Shown here: positions 1-8,113 of the stretch, one piece after another
How the letters are laid out: each line of letters starts with the position of its first letter
Position numbering within the stretch: position 1 is the first letter of the stretch
Notes under the pieces: model-generated
Told to the model about the DNA's origin: nothing
Databases searched by the model: none
Seen by the model: only the letters and a program-made list of their open reading frames with translations
Position numbers and translations under genes: made by a program
NCBI GenBank assembly: GCA_021801945.1
Contig: JAKABE010000069.1
Coordinates: 1 to 11,395 of the forward strand
Reading direction: 5' to 3'
DNA from: Acidobacteriota bacterium
GTDB taxonomy: Bacteria; Acidobacteriota; Terriglobia; Terriglobales; Acidobacteriaceae
Length of the DNA stretch: 11,395 bases

Positions 1-848
1 TATAGCAGCAGCACCACGATCGCGCCGATAAACCCATGCTCCTCGCTGAAGGCGGCAAAAATGAAGTCAGCATAGGGGATGGGCAGAAAATTACCCTGCG
101 TCTGTGTTCCCTGCGCCTCACCTTGACCCCAGATACCAGCGGAACCGACAGCGATAAGCGATTGGCGGATCTGGTAACCGCTGCCCCTGGGATCACTGTC
201 TGGGTTCAGAAAGCTGGTGAGCCGGGCCTTCTGATAGGGCTTGAGAATTCTGCTGCTGTTCCAGGCGGCGGAGACAAGGGTGATACCAACCGCCAAAAGG
301 ATCAGCGATTGGCGGAGATTGATCCCACCCAGGAACAGCCCCACAACCAGAATGGGCAGATAGGTAAGAGTTGTTCCGAGGTCGGGCTGGCGAATCACCA
401 AAAGCATGGGAATGCCAACCAGAGCGAAGGCCTTGAAGATATCTCTCCAGGTGAGATTGTGCCCGCCGAGGTTAGAGAAATAGCGGGCCACGATCAGGAT
501 CAGGACCAGCTTGACCCACTCGGATGGCTGGAAGTGCACGGGGCCGATATTGATCCATCGGCGCGCCCCGAGCATCCTGCGCCCCACGGCCAGAACTGCG
601 ACCAAGGCCAGGAGGCAAACGCCATAAGCCCAAGGGGTCCAATCGAGCAGGCGGTGGTAGTCAATCTTGGCGATAAGAAACATGGCGGCCAAGCCCCCAC
701 CGATCCACAACATCTGCCTGTTCTCAAAGCCGGCATATCTGGTGTGCAAGGTGACGGAGTAAATCTCCACGACCGACAACGTACAGAGGACCAGCACCGC
801 CCCCAGGAGCGTCCAGTCAAAGTCGCGAAAGCTCAACATGCGGCGCAT
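1..848 (-). CDS. rodA: RodA, SEDS-family peptidoglycan glycosyltransferase (3' part outside window)
   Basis: Polytopic membrane enzyme that polymerises lipid II into glycan strands during cell elongation, working with PBP2. Translating the minus strand from ATG 848 gives 282 codons with no stop before the left edge; E. coli RodA has about 370 residues, so roughly the last quarter is missing. SEDS hallmarks are clear: GARRWI at residues 94-99, a Q-P-S-E motif at 107-110, QPDLGTT at 154-160, FLNPDSDPRGSGYQ near 213-225, and PYADFIFAAFSEEHG near 258-272. In the last motif D261 matches the aspartate essential in SEDS glycosyltransferases. Several hydrophobic membrane spans are visible. The start at 848 lies 5 nt after the mrdA stop and has an AAAAGG purine stretch upstream; a second in-frame ATG at 839 has no ribosome site. 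The close spacing indicates co-transcription, probably translational coupling, with mrdA. Confidence 0.95.
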   Translation of the reverse strand, partial: MRRMLSFRDFDWTLLGAVLVLCTLSVVEIYSVTLHTRYAGFENRQMLWIGGGLAAMFLIAKIDYHRLLDWTPWAYGVCLLALVAVLAVGRRMLGARRWINIGPVHFQPSEWVKLVLILIVARYFSNLGGHNLTWRDIFKAFALVGIPMLLVIRQPDLGTTLTYLPILVVGLFLGGINLRQSLILLAVGITLVSAAWNSSRILKPYQKARLTSFLNPDSDPRGSGYQIRQSLIAVGSAGIWGQGEAQGTQTQGNFLPIPYADFIFAAFSEEHGFIGAIVVLLL

Positions 849-853
849 GGCGA

Positions 854-2974
854 TTATGGCCTTTTCCTAGGCGCTGGCGGCAGCATCGCGCCCAACTGCG
901 TTGAGAGCCCCACAGCTTGTGCCAGCCTGGAAGATGGACCAGAAAGGCCCACCGGTCTCTGGTCAGTCCATCCGCGCAGATGGTTCTGAATCGCAGAATC
1001 CTCCGCTTCCGGCGGGCTTGGATAGACGAGGAAATGTCCGCCCTGTATCTTTGCCATTTGCCGGCTCGCGCCACCACTTCCCGGCGCACCGGAGACCGAC
1101 CACACCGCGCCCATTTCAACCGGGGACTCAGCCTTGGCTGAAACCAGGTTATGGGCAAGCCGGCGCTGCTTATCCACATAGGCCGCAACCACGCGCGACG
1201 CGATGCGGGCCGCATAATAGCTGTAATTGCCATGCTGCCATAGGACGGCCACCACAAGGTCCGGATTGCGGCGCGGGACAACCCCCACGAACCAGACATT
1301 GGGATCGGTGTCCCTGGTCTTCGCCATATGTTTCAGGGATGCGTCGCTGACGACCTCGGCGGTGCCCGTCTTACCAGCAAGATCGATCCCGTCAAGATGG
1401 GCGGAGACGGCAGTATGGAATTCGCCTGGTTCCGTTACCTGGGCCATGGCGTTGGTGATGGTGATCCAGGTCTGCGGATTGATGGGAATATAGGCATTGC
1501 CGGAGCCAGGATAGGTGTTCAGAATTGCCTTGTAGAAATTGTCGGGCAACTCATCGGGGAACACAACGTGGGGACGCACCAAGTGGCCGTCCGAAGCGAT
1601 GCCGCCGATGATGCGCGCGAGTTGAATGGGGGTGGCCTCGATTGCCCCTTGGCCGATGCCTACTGAGATCGTCTCGCCCGCATACCAAGGATGATGGAAG
1701 TTCCTCAGCAGCCACTCCGGGGAGGGCATCAGGCCGGGCTCTTCTTCAGGCAGATCGATGCCGGTCTTTTGGCCGAAACCAAACTCGTCTGCATACTTGT
1801 CGATAGTGTTGATACCGAGCTTGTTGGCCAGCGTGTAAAAGAACGTGTCGCATGAATCCGGAATTGCAGTTTCAATATCCTCCCACCCGTGGTGCCGGTC
1901 GCAATGGAAATAGTGGCCGTAAAAGTTGGCTCCGCCGTTACAGAAGACACGCATATTTTGCGCAATGCCTTCCTGCAGGCCGGCGACCGACATGAGGATC
2001 TTGAAGGTAGAACCGGGCGCGAGTTGCGCCTGGATAGCCTTGTTCATCAGCGGATGCTCGGGATCGTTGAGGAGTTTGTCCCACTCGGCGCGCGGGATGT
2101 GCACCGAAAATTGGTTGGGATCGTAGGTGGGATGGGAGACCATGGCCAGAATCTCGCCGTTGCGCGGATCCATGGCCACAATGGCGCCCTCACGATCCCC
2201 AAGCGCCAGCTCGGCGGCGCGCTGCAGGTCGATGTCGATGGTCAGCTTGAGGTCTTGGCCGGGGATTGCGTGCTGCGTGCGCAGATAGCCCATCTCCCGG
2301 CCACGGCTATCCACGATCATGTCGCGCGAGCCGTCCTGCCCGCGCAGGATTTCGTCGTACGATTCCTCCACTCCGGCTTTGCCCACTACATCGCCCGGGC
2401 TGTAGAAGGCATAGCGCGGCTCGTTGAGCTCGCTCTCGCTCACCTCGCCAACATAGCCAATCAGGTGCGCCGCAAATCCGTCAGGTGGATAGAGCCTCCG
2501 CTCCACATCGATCGTCTCCAATTCCGGCAGCTCGTTACGATGGGCAGCGACAAACGCCTGCTCGTCGGGCGTAATGTCTTGTTTGATGGGGATGGGCTGG
2601 TAAGCAGGCGTGGAGCGGTAACGGCGCAAAATGGCCCGCAACTGATCCAAGTCCATGTTCAGGCCACGCGCAATCAAGGGCAGATCGGCTTCCACGCTGC
2701 TGTTCTGTTCGCGGACCAGGAAACAGGAAACGGAGGGGTAATTGTCCACAAGCAATCGCCCATTGCGATCAAAGATCTTGCCCCTGGGAGCCAGGATCGG
2801 AACCTCTCGGATGCGATTCTCCTCCGCCAGTTGGCGGAAGTTCTCCACGTTGAGTACCTGGAGCCTCCACAAACCCGCGGCCAGGGCCAGCATCATGAGA
2901 AGAATGGACCACTGCACCACCGCCAGTTTGAAGGCGGAGAGTTTTTCCTCGCGGCTGCCCCTTTTGGTATACAT
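854..2974 (-). CDS. mrdA: Penicillin-binding protein 2 (elongation-specific transpeptidase) with C-terminal extension
   Basis: Class B PBP that cross-links glycan strands made by RodA; membrane-anchored with a periplasmic catalytic domain. 706 residues. A short basic cytoplasmic N-terminus is followed by one membrane span (about 18-37). The pedestal/dimerisation domain spans about 55-240 and includes APRGKIFDRNG at 62-72. The transpeptidase domain spans about 260-605. Its active-site motifs are S322-T-F-K325 (nucleophile serine), S374-C-D (SxD variant common in PBP2) and K535-T-G. Residues about 605-706 form a Pro/Ser/Gly-rich tail beyond the usual end of the family (typically 600-650 residues). 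The ATG at 2974 is preceded by only a weak purine stretch, but upstream codons do not extend the frame credibly. The gene follows mreD after a 98-bp spacer and precedes rodA by 5 nt, so PBP2 and RodA are encoded as partners. Confidence 0.96.
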   Translation of the reverse strand: MYTKRGSREEKLSAFKLAVVQWSILLMMLALAAGLWRLQVLNVENFRQLAEENRIREVPILAPRGKIFDRNGRLLVDNYPSVSCFLVREQNSSVEADLPLIARGLNMDLDQLRAILRRYRSTPAYQPIPIKQDITPDEQAFVAAHRNELPELETIDVERRLYPPDGFAAHLIGYVGEVSESELNEPRYAFYSPGDVVGKAGVEESYDEILRGQDGSRDMIVDSRGREMGYLRTQHAIPGQDLKLTIDIDLQRAAELALGDREGAIVAMDPRNGEILAMVSHPTYDPNQFSVHIPRAEWDKLLNDPEHPLMNKAIQAQLAPGSTFKILMSVAGLQEGIAQNMRVFCNGGANFYGHYFHCDRHHGWEDIETAIPDSCDTFFYTLANKLGINTIDKYADEFGFGQKTGIDLPEEEPGLMPSPEWLLRNFHHPWYAGETISVGIGQGAIEATPIQLARIIGGIASDGHLVRPHVVFPDELPDNFYKAILNTYPGSGNAYIPINPQTWITITNAMAQVTEPGEFHTAVSAHLDGIDLAGKTGTAEVVSDASLKHMAKTRDTDPNVWFVGVVPRRNPDLVVAVLWQHGNYSYYAARIASRVVAAYVDKQRRLAHNLVSAKAESPVEMGAVWSVSGAPGSGGASRQMAKIQGGHFLVYPSPPEAEDSAIQNHLRGWTDQRPVGLSGPSSRLAQAVGLSTQLGAMLPPAPRKRP

Positions 2975-3010
2975 CCGATCGCGCGCTGCTCTTAGGATAC
3001 AGCCACCTTC

Positions 3011-3046
3011 GCGAAGAAAGCGAAAAGCACAACTGTCAAAGTTGTG
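3011..3046 (-). terminator. Terminator- or attenuator-like hairpin between mreD and mrdA
   Basis: Read on the minus strand, a perfect 7-bp stem (CACAACT / AGTTGTG, arms 3040-3046 and 3028-3034) closes a 5-nt loop. It is followed at once by a T-rich run, CTTTTCGCTTTCTTC. It lies inside the 98-bp spacer downstream of mreD and upstream of mrdA. The stem has only three G:C pairs and the T tract is interrupted, so partial termination or an mRNA processing/stability element is more likely than a full stop of the operon. Confidence 0.4.
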
Positions 3047-3072
3047 GGCGGACTGGAATCAACCCCGGTAGC

Positions 3073-3594
3073 TTAATCCGTAAGTTGCAGACGGTCCAGC
3101 AAAGGGAATAACACCAGAGCGGCGAACGAGCAGCCAATGGCGACGAACAGTTCCGTAAACCAATTCCACGCGTAATCCAATCCCAGCAGGACGCGATAGA
3201 TGAAGACACAAATCGCACTCGATAGCAGGGAGAGGAAAAAGGTAAGGATGAGGCGGATGGCATGGTTCTCAACGTTGATGCGTACCCCCACCGATGCAGA
3301 CAGAAACCCCACAACGGTCTTAGCGATGCCATTGACTCCGATCGCGTGATAGGAAAGCGCATCTTCAAATAATCCCAAGGCTGCGCCAATCAGCGTACCC
3401 TGGATGGGGCTGCGGCGACCGAGGGCAAAATAAACGGTGATTACCAGGGGCAGGTCGAACCACACATAACGGCCGACCACGCGCGGCAGCCACGCCTGGA
3501 GCACCAGCGAGGCCAGGGGCACCAGAACGTAGACCAGCGCTGGATAGCGACGAATCTCCATGTCGCGGCGAAGATCGGCGCCGAGCAAGGCCAT
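3073..3594 (-). CDS. mreD: MreD, rod shape-determining membrane protein
   Basis: Small integral membrane protein of the elongation complex; it associates with MreC and PBP2. 173 residues, close to the usual family size. The protein is mostly hydrophobic with about five membrane segments (roughly 17-35, 44-58, 63-78, 110-133 and 147-166). The loop L-G-L-F-E-D-A-L near 73-80 fits the conserved MreD 'G-x-x-x-D' region. The start at ATG 3594 is supported by GGAGG at 3606-3610, 11 nt upstream and embedded in the end of mreC; the later in-frame ATG at 3561 has no ribosome site. Only 2 nt separate the mreC stop from this start, implying translational coupling. Sequence conservation in MreD is low, so the call rests on hydropathy, length and position. 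Confidence 0.9.
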   Translation of the reverse strand: MALLGADLRRDMEIRRYPALVYVLVPLASLVLQAWLPRVVGRYVWFDLPLVITVYFALGRRSPIQGTLIGAALGLFEDALSYHAIGVNGIAKTVVGFLSASVGVRINVENHAIRLILTFFLSLLSSAICVFIYRVLLGLDYAWNWFTELFVAIGCSFAALVLFPLLDRLQLTD

Positions 3595-3596
3595 AG

Positions 3597-4871
3597 CTAT
3601 GGGTTCCTCCGCAGCGTGGTTCGACGGTTAGGCTTTGCGGTCGCCGCGGAACCGGCCGCAGCAGAGCGCGGATTGGCAGCGCCGATACCCGATACCCCGG
3701 AGTTTTTCCGGCCTGCAGTTGCGGCCGCGGTGTTGCCTCCCGCCGGCTCAACCCCCTGGGTACTCTGGCTCTCACCAGAGACTGGGGGGGAGAAGCGATC
3801 CGGATGCAACGGCTGCGGCGGTTGCGCCATGGGGACCGGGGGCGCACTATTCTCGAGGGGTTGCTGATCCGCCGGCACATTCGGCTCGATCAGAGTGGGC
3901 AGGTGCTCGGCGGTGATCTGCGCCGCCTTCTGCTGGGCTTCGATCAGGACCGCCTGCGCGCCGTCCAGAGTGTCGCTAGTGGTCATATCCGTTTGCGCCT
4001 GCGCGGAGAAACGCGGCTGCAGGGAGGTAATAACAAGCACCTCGTCGAGACCCGCAAGATGGGCGGCTGGGGTAACCATCACTTCGATAAAGCCGTCGCG
4101 ATCCGGGTCCGGAACCACCTTCCGCACCACGCCCACGGGCAGGCCACGCGGATAGATCATGTCCCCCCCCGCCGTGACTACCTTTTCGCCGGGCTTGATG
4201 CGGTCATCGGCCAGAATGCCCACAACTTCCAATCGGCCGGCGGCATCGCCGCGCAGAATGCCCCGAATCCGCGTGGTCTCGAGAATGGCTCCCGCGCCGC
4301 TGGTCGGGTCATCAATCTCCAGCACCTGCGCGCTGTGCGGAAAGACCTCACGCACCTTGCCCACGATTCCCTCCGCCGTAATCACCGCCATGTCGCGAGC
4401 AATGCCGTCCGCCGAACCCTTGTTGATGTAAAAAATATGTGACTGCTCGCTGCCGCTGAAGCCATAAACCTGGGCGGCTACGGTTTTGTAAATATACTGC
4501 TCCTGGAATCCGAGCAAGGCCTGCAGGCGCTGGCCCTGCTGGGCGTCTGCAAGCAACTCCGCCTCTTCCAAACGCAAACGTCCCACGGTTTTCTTGAGGT
4601 TCTGGTTTTGCTCCCGCACCGATCGCAGATCCAGGTAGTTTTGCCACAGCGCGATCACACCCATCCTGGTGCCGTGGATCGCCTCTTCCGGGGGAGACAC
4701 AATCGCATCGGCCCACAAGCGGATCAGTCGCACACCGGACTGGTCACGCGGATTGAGACTGTTAACGCCTTCATCTGTGCGGCGCACCTGCACTGCTAAC
4801 CCCACGAGCTGCGCCACCACAACCGCCAGCAGCACCACCAGGTTCCGATAGCGAGCGAAGAACGATTCCAT
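3597..4871 (-). CDS. mreC: MreC, rod shape-determining protein with long low-complexity C-terminus
   Basis: Bitopic periplasmic scaffold that links the cytoplasmic MreB filament to PBP2/RodA. 424 residues. A short cytoplasmic N-terminus is followed by one membrane span (about 10-28). A coiled coil rich in Glu/Gln/Leu runs from about 78 to 120. The paired beta-barrel MreC domain covers about 125-285. Family-typical stretches are YINKGSADGI at 148-157, AEGIVGKV at 166-173 and GGDMIYPRGLPVG at 235-247. Residues about 286-424 form a Pro/Gln/Ala/Ser-rich tail, probably disordered, ending in a basic cluster; typical MreC has 280-370 residues. The only plausible start, ATG 4871, follows CAACTTCCT and has no Shine-Dalgarno sequence. 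The spacer to mreB carries repeats described separately. Confidence 0.95.
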   Translation of the reverse strand: MESFFARYRNLVVLLAVVVAQLVGLAVQVRRTDEGVNSLNPRDQSGVRLIRLWADAIVSPPEEAIHGTRMGVIALWQNYLDLRSVREQNQNLKKTVGRLRLEEAELLADAQQGQRLQALLGFQEQYIYKTVAAQVYGFSGSEQSHIFYINKGSADGIARDMAVITAEGIVGKVREVFPHSAQVLEIDDPTSGAGAILETTRIRGILRGDAAGRLEVVGILADDRIKPGEKVVTAGGDMIYPRGLPVGVVRKVVPDPDRDGFIEVMVTPAAHLAGLDEVLVITSLQPRFSAQAQTDMTTSDTLDGAQAVLIEAQQKAAQITAEHLPTLIEPNVPADQQPLENSAPPVPMAQPPQPLHPDRFSPPVSGESQSTQGVEPAGGNTAAATAGRKNSGVSGIGAANPRSAAAGSAATAKPNRRTTLRRNP

Positions 4872-4878
4872 AGGAAGT

Positions 4879-4962
4879 TGTCAGTGATCAGCAATCAGTT
4901 ATCAGTGAAATGCCACTGGCTGGCGCTTGCATCCGCGACTCCCCATTTTCTGACCACTGACA
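4879..4962. repeat. Imperfect inverted repeat with heptamer-like subrepeats in the mreB-mreC spacer
   Basis: Arms TGTCAGTGATCAG (4879-4891) and CTGACCACTGACA (4950-4962) are reverse complements over 13 positions with one mismatch. In minus-strand RNA that mismatch becomes a G-U wobble, so a 13-bp stem with a 58-nt loop could form. Each arm sits in short degenerate 7-nt repetitions. On the minus strand, next to mreC, these are CACTGAT, AACTGAT, TGCTGAT, CACTGAC; next to mreB they are GTGGTCA, ACTGTCA, GTGGTCA. The element fills most of the 104 bp between mreB and mreC. It could be a dispersed intergenic repeat or a structured mRNA segment. Confidence 0.6.
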
Positions 4963-4975
4963 GTTGACCACAGTT

Positions 4976-6064
<1,089 letters not shown>

Positions 6065-6240
6065 CTATTGTAAGGCTATCGGGCCAGAGCCGCATTGCCG
6101 GCCGCGAAAGGTTTGCGGAGAGGGACCCGCCGGGTATACAACGCGGTAAACTCAGATTTTTGCCAACCCCGAGTGGTAAACCCAGGGCTCCGCCGCGAGG
6201 GGATTTGGAGTACCATTGCAGCGGCGATTTCGAGGCTCCG

Positions 6241-7731
6241 ATGAACTATCCCACGTTCCACAACCTGATCGGCGGCCAGTGGATGCCGGCCGCAAGCGGC
6301 AAAACGATCCTGAACCTGAACCCGGCTAACCACTCCGACGTGGTAGGCGCATTCCCTTCCTCGCATTATGAGGACGTTGACCTGGCAGTTGCAGCAGCCA
6401 AGAAGGCTTTCGCAAGCTGGCGGCTGGCTCCAGCGCCCAGACGGGCGGAACTGCTGGTGCGCGCCGGCCTGCTGCTCCAGCAGCGCAAGGAGCAGTACGC
6501 GCGGGAGATGACCCGCGAGATGGGCAAGGTGCTCACAGAAACACGTGGCGACGTGCAGGAGGCCATCGACGAGGCTTTTTACATGGCCGGCGAGGGACGG
6601 CGACTCTTTGGACACACCACGCCTAGCGAGCTATCCAATAAGTTCGCCATGAGTGTGCGCATGCCCGTGGGCGTGGTGGGGCTAATTACGCCCTGGAACT
6701 TCCCCATGGCCATCCCGAGTTGGAAGCTGTTTGCGGCGCTGGTTTCAGGCAATACCTGCGTCATCAAGCCGGCCACGGACACGCCCCTTTCGACCTACAA
6801 CCTGGTACAGACGCTAATGGACGCCGGATTGCCACCAGGGGTCGTCAACATAGTTTCCGGAAGCGGATCAACGGCGGGGGCGGCGCTGGTGGAACATCCG
6901 GACGTACGCGCCATCAGCTTCACGGGCTCCAGCGAGGTTGGCTCCCACGTAGGCCAGCGTGCGGCGGCTACCTTCAAAGCGGTTTCGCTCGAAATGGGAG
7001 GCAAAAACGCGCAAATCGTGCTCGACGACGCCAACCTGGAGTTGGCTTTGGACGGCGCGCTGTGGGGTGCTTTCGGCACCACTGGGCAACGCTGCACCGC
7101 TACCAGCCGCATCTTGCTGCAAAAGGGAATCGCAGCGGAGTTTGCGGACCGCTTCGTGGCGCGGGCCAGGGCGCTAAAAGTTGGCGATGGTCTGGACGAA
7201 TCGGTCGAGATGGGACCCCAGGTGAATGCCGGCCAGATTGAAACCTCGCAGAAGTATGTGAGAATCGCACTCGACGAGGGAGCGAACCTACTGACTGGCG
7301 GACATGTGCTGACCGGTGGTGTCTACACCCATGGAACGTTCTTCGAGCCGACAGTGCTGGGCGGAGTGAAGCCGGAGATGCGCATCGCCCGTGAGGAGAT
7401 CTTTGGACCCGTGGTCTCTCTGCTTGAGTTCGAGACCTTCGACGACGCCATCGAAATTGCTAACTCCAGCGACTACGGACTTTCCGCCGCGTTGTACACA
7501 AAGGACATAAACCGCGCCTTCGCTGCGATCCGCGACCTGGAAGCGGGCATCACTTACATCAATGCGCCGACGATCGGGGCTGAGGTTCATCTACCGTTTG
7601 GCGGCGTGAAACACACAGGAAACGGACATCGCGAGGGCAGCGGAGCGATCGACTTTTTTACCACTTGGAAGGCCGTGTATGTGGATTACTCCGACAAACT
7701 GCAACGTGCGCAGATTGACAATGTAGAATGA
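6241..7731 (+). CDS. NAD(P)-dependent aldehyde dehydrogenase (possibly alpha-ketoglutaric semialdehyde dehydrogenase type)
   Basis: Cytosolic enzyme oxidising an aldehyde to a carboxylate with NAD(P)+. 496 residues, the normal ALDH length, and complete. Visible landmarks are PWNFP at 151-155 (N153 stabilises the transition state), cofactor-contacting K176, the Rossmann-loop FTGSSEVG at 227-234, the general base E251 in LEMGGKN, and the nucleophile C285 in TTGQRCTA. Conserved C-terminal blocks EEIFGPV and [15 protein letters not shown] are also present. The start is taken at ATG 6241, where GAGG lies 5 nt upstream and the N-terminus ([10 protein letters not shown]) matches the family; an in-frame ATG at 6160 only adds a Pro/Arg-rich stretch. 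The ending, with VHLPFGG and LQRAQID-like residues, recalls ALDHs acting on alpha-ketoglutaric semialdehyde in sugar-acid breakdown. The substrate cannot be fixed here, as no pathway neighbours exist. It stands alone, divergent from mreB. Confidence 0.93.
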   Translation: MNYPTFHNLIGGQWMPAASGKTILNLNPANHSDVVGAFPSSHYEDVDLAVAAAKKAFASWRLAPAPRRAELLVRAGLLLQQRKEQYAREMTREMGKVLTETRGDVQEAIDEAFYMAGEGRRLFGHTTPSELSNKFAMSVRMPVGVVGLITPWNFPMAIPSWKLFAALVSGNTCVIKPATDTPLSTYNLVQTLMDAGLPPGVVNIVSGSGSTAGAALVEHPDVRAISFTGSSEVGSHVGQRAAATFKAVSLEMGGKNAQIVLDDANLELALDGALWGAFGTTGQRCTATSRILLQKGIAAEFADRFVARARALKVGDGLDESVEMGPQVNAGQIETSQKYVRIALDEGANLLTGGHVLTGGVYTHGTFFEPTVLGGVKPEMRIAREEIFGPVVSLLEFETFDDAIEIANSSDYGLSAALYTKDINRAFAAIRDLEAGITYINAPTIGAEVHLPFGGVKHTGNGHREGSGAIDFFTTWKAVYVDYSDKLQRAQIDNVE

Positions 7732-8113
7732 ACAGCTTGCGAAAAGGCACGCAACAAGAGGCGAATCGAAAGCGCTAGTTTCAGCAGGGGCTAACAGACT
7801 GTGGCGTAAGTCGGCATTGAAAGGGCGCAGCTAGACAGGCTGGGGAAAAACTCGATCAGAGCATTGTTTTGCAGAAAAGGCACGGCGGTCCACCCTCTGG
7901 GCTCCGCGCCGTAAGCGGCGAAGAATCAATCGGCCCTCTTGGCCCTGAGGCGTATAGTTTCCCTCTCTCCGCTCGCTGTTCCTGATTTTTCGCCGCACGT
8001 TTAGCTGCGCCGATAAGAGCAACAGAATCGACAGAACCTTAGCCTCTGAGGGACGTCTTTTCAGGCTCGGGGACTTGCACCGCAGGCTGAAAGAGCCGAG
8101 TGTTCCGGCAGAG
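7732..8113. other. Non-coding stretch between convergent genes, with short inverted repeats
   Basis: This 382-bp stretch separates the 3' ends of the aldehyde dehydrogenase and nucleotidyltransferase genes. No convincing gene, tRNA or strong intrinsic terminator is seen. A weak TTGCG/CGCAA stem lies just after the dehydrogenase stop (about 7739-7757). Small inverted pieces include ACGGCG...CGCCGT (around 7882-7913), CCTC-T-GAGG near 8043 and CTCGG...CCGAG (around 8066-8100). On the minus strand TTTCAG and CTGAAA (around 8060-8093) could pair as an alternative to the last one. A minus-strand frame of 63 codons at 7831-8022 has Arg-rich, non-protein-like composition. The texture resembles a decayed dispersed hairpin repeat, but that is only an impression. 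Confidence 0.4.

Noticed and set aside
36..989. Long open plus-strand frame opposite rodA
   Set aside because: It is antisense to a clear RodA reading frame with all SEDS motifs. Its own translation is Gly/Gln/His/Asp-rich without any recognisable domain.
1889..2995. 368-codon plus-strand frame opposite mrdA
   Set aside because: It is the complement of PBP2 coding sequence with intact SxxK and KTG motifs. The codon structure of a high-G+C gene often opens the opposite frame.
6067..6072. TACAAT on the minus strand as a -10 box for mreB
   Set aside because: The hexamer is good, but no acceptable -35 hexamer lies 16-18 bp upstream and it would leave a leader of only about 20 nt. Too weak to annotate.
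6160..6240. Upstream ATG that would lengthen the aldehyde dehydrogenase by 27 residues
   Set aside because: The added segment is Pro/Arg-rich and unlike the family, and GAGG lies 5 nt before ATG 6241, which fits the usual N-terminus.
7831..8022. 63-codon minus-strand frame between the convergent genes
   Set aside because: Arg/Gln-rich composition, no ribosome site and no family resemblance; probably spurious.
7732..8113. Possible tRNA or CRISPR array in the long gene-free stretch
   Set aside because: No T-loop GTTCGAATC-type sequence, no cloverleaf pairing and no regularly spaced direct repeats were found.
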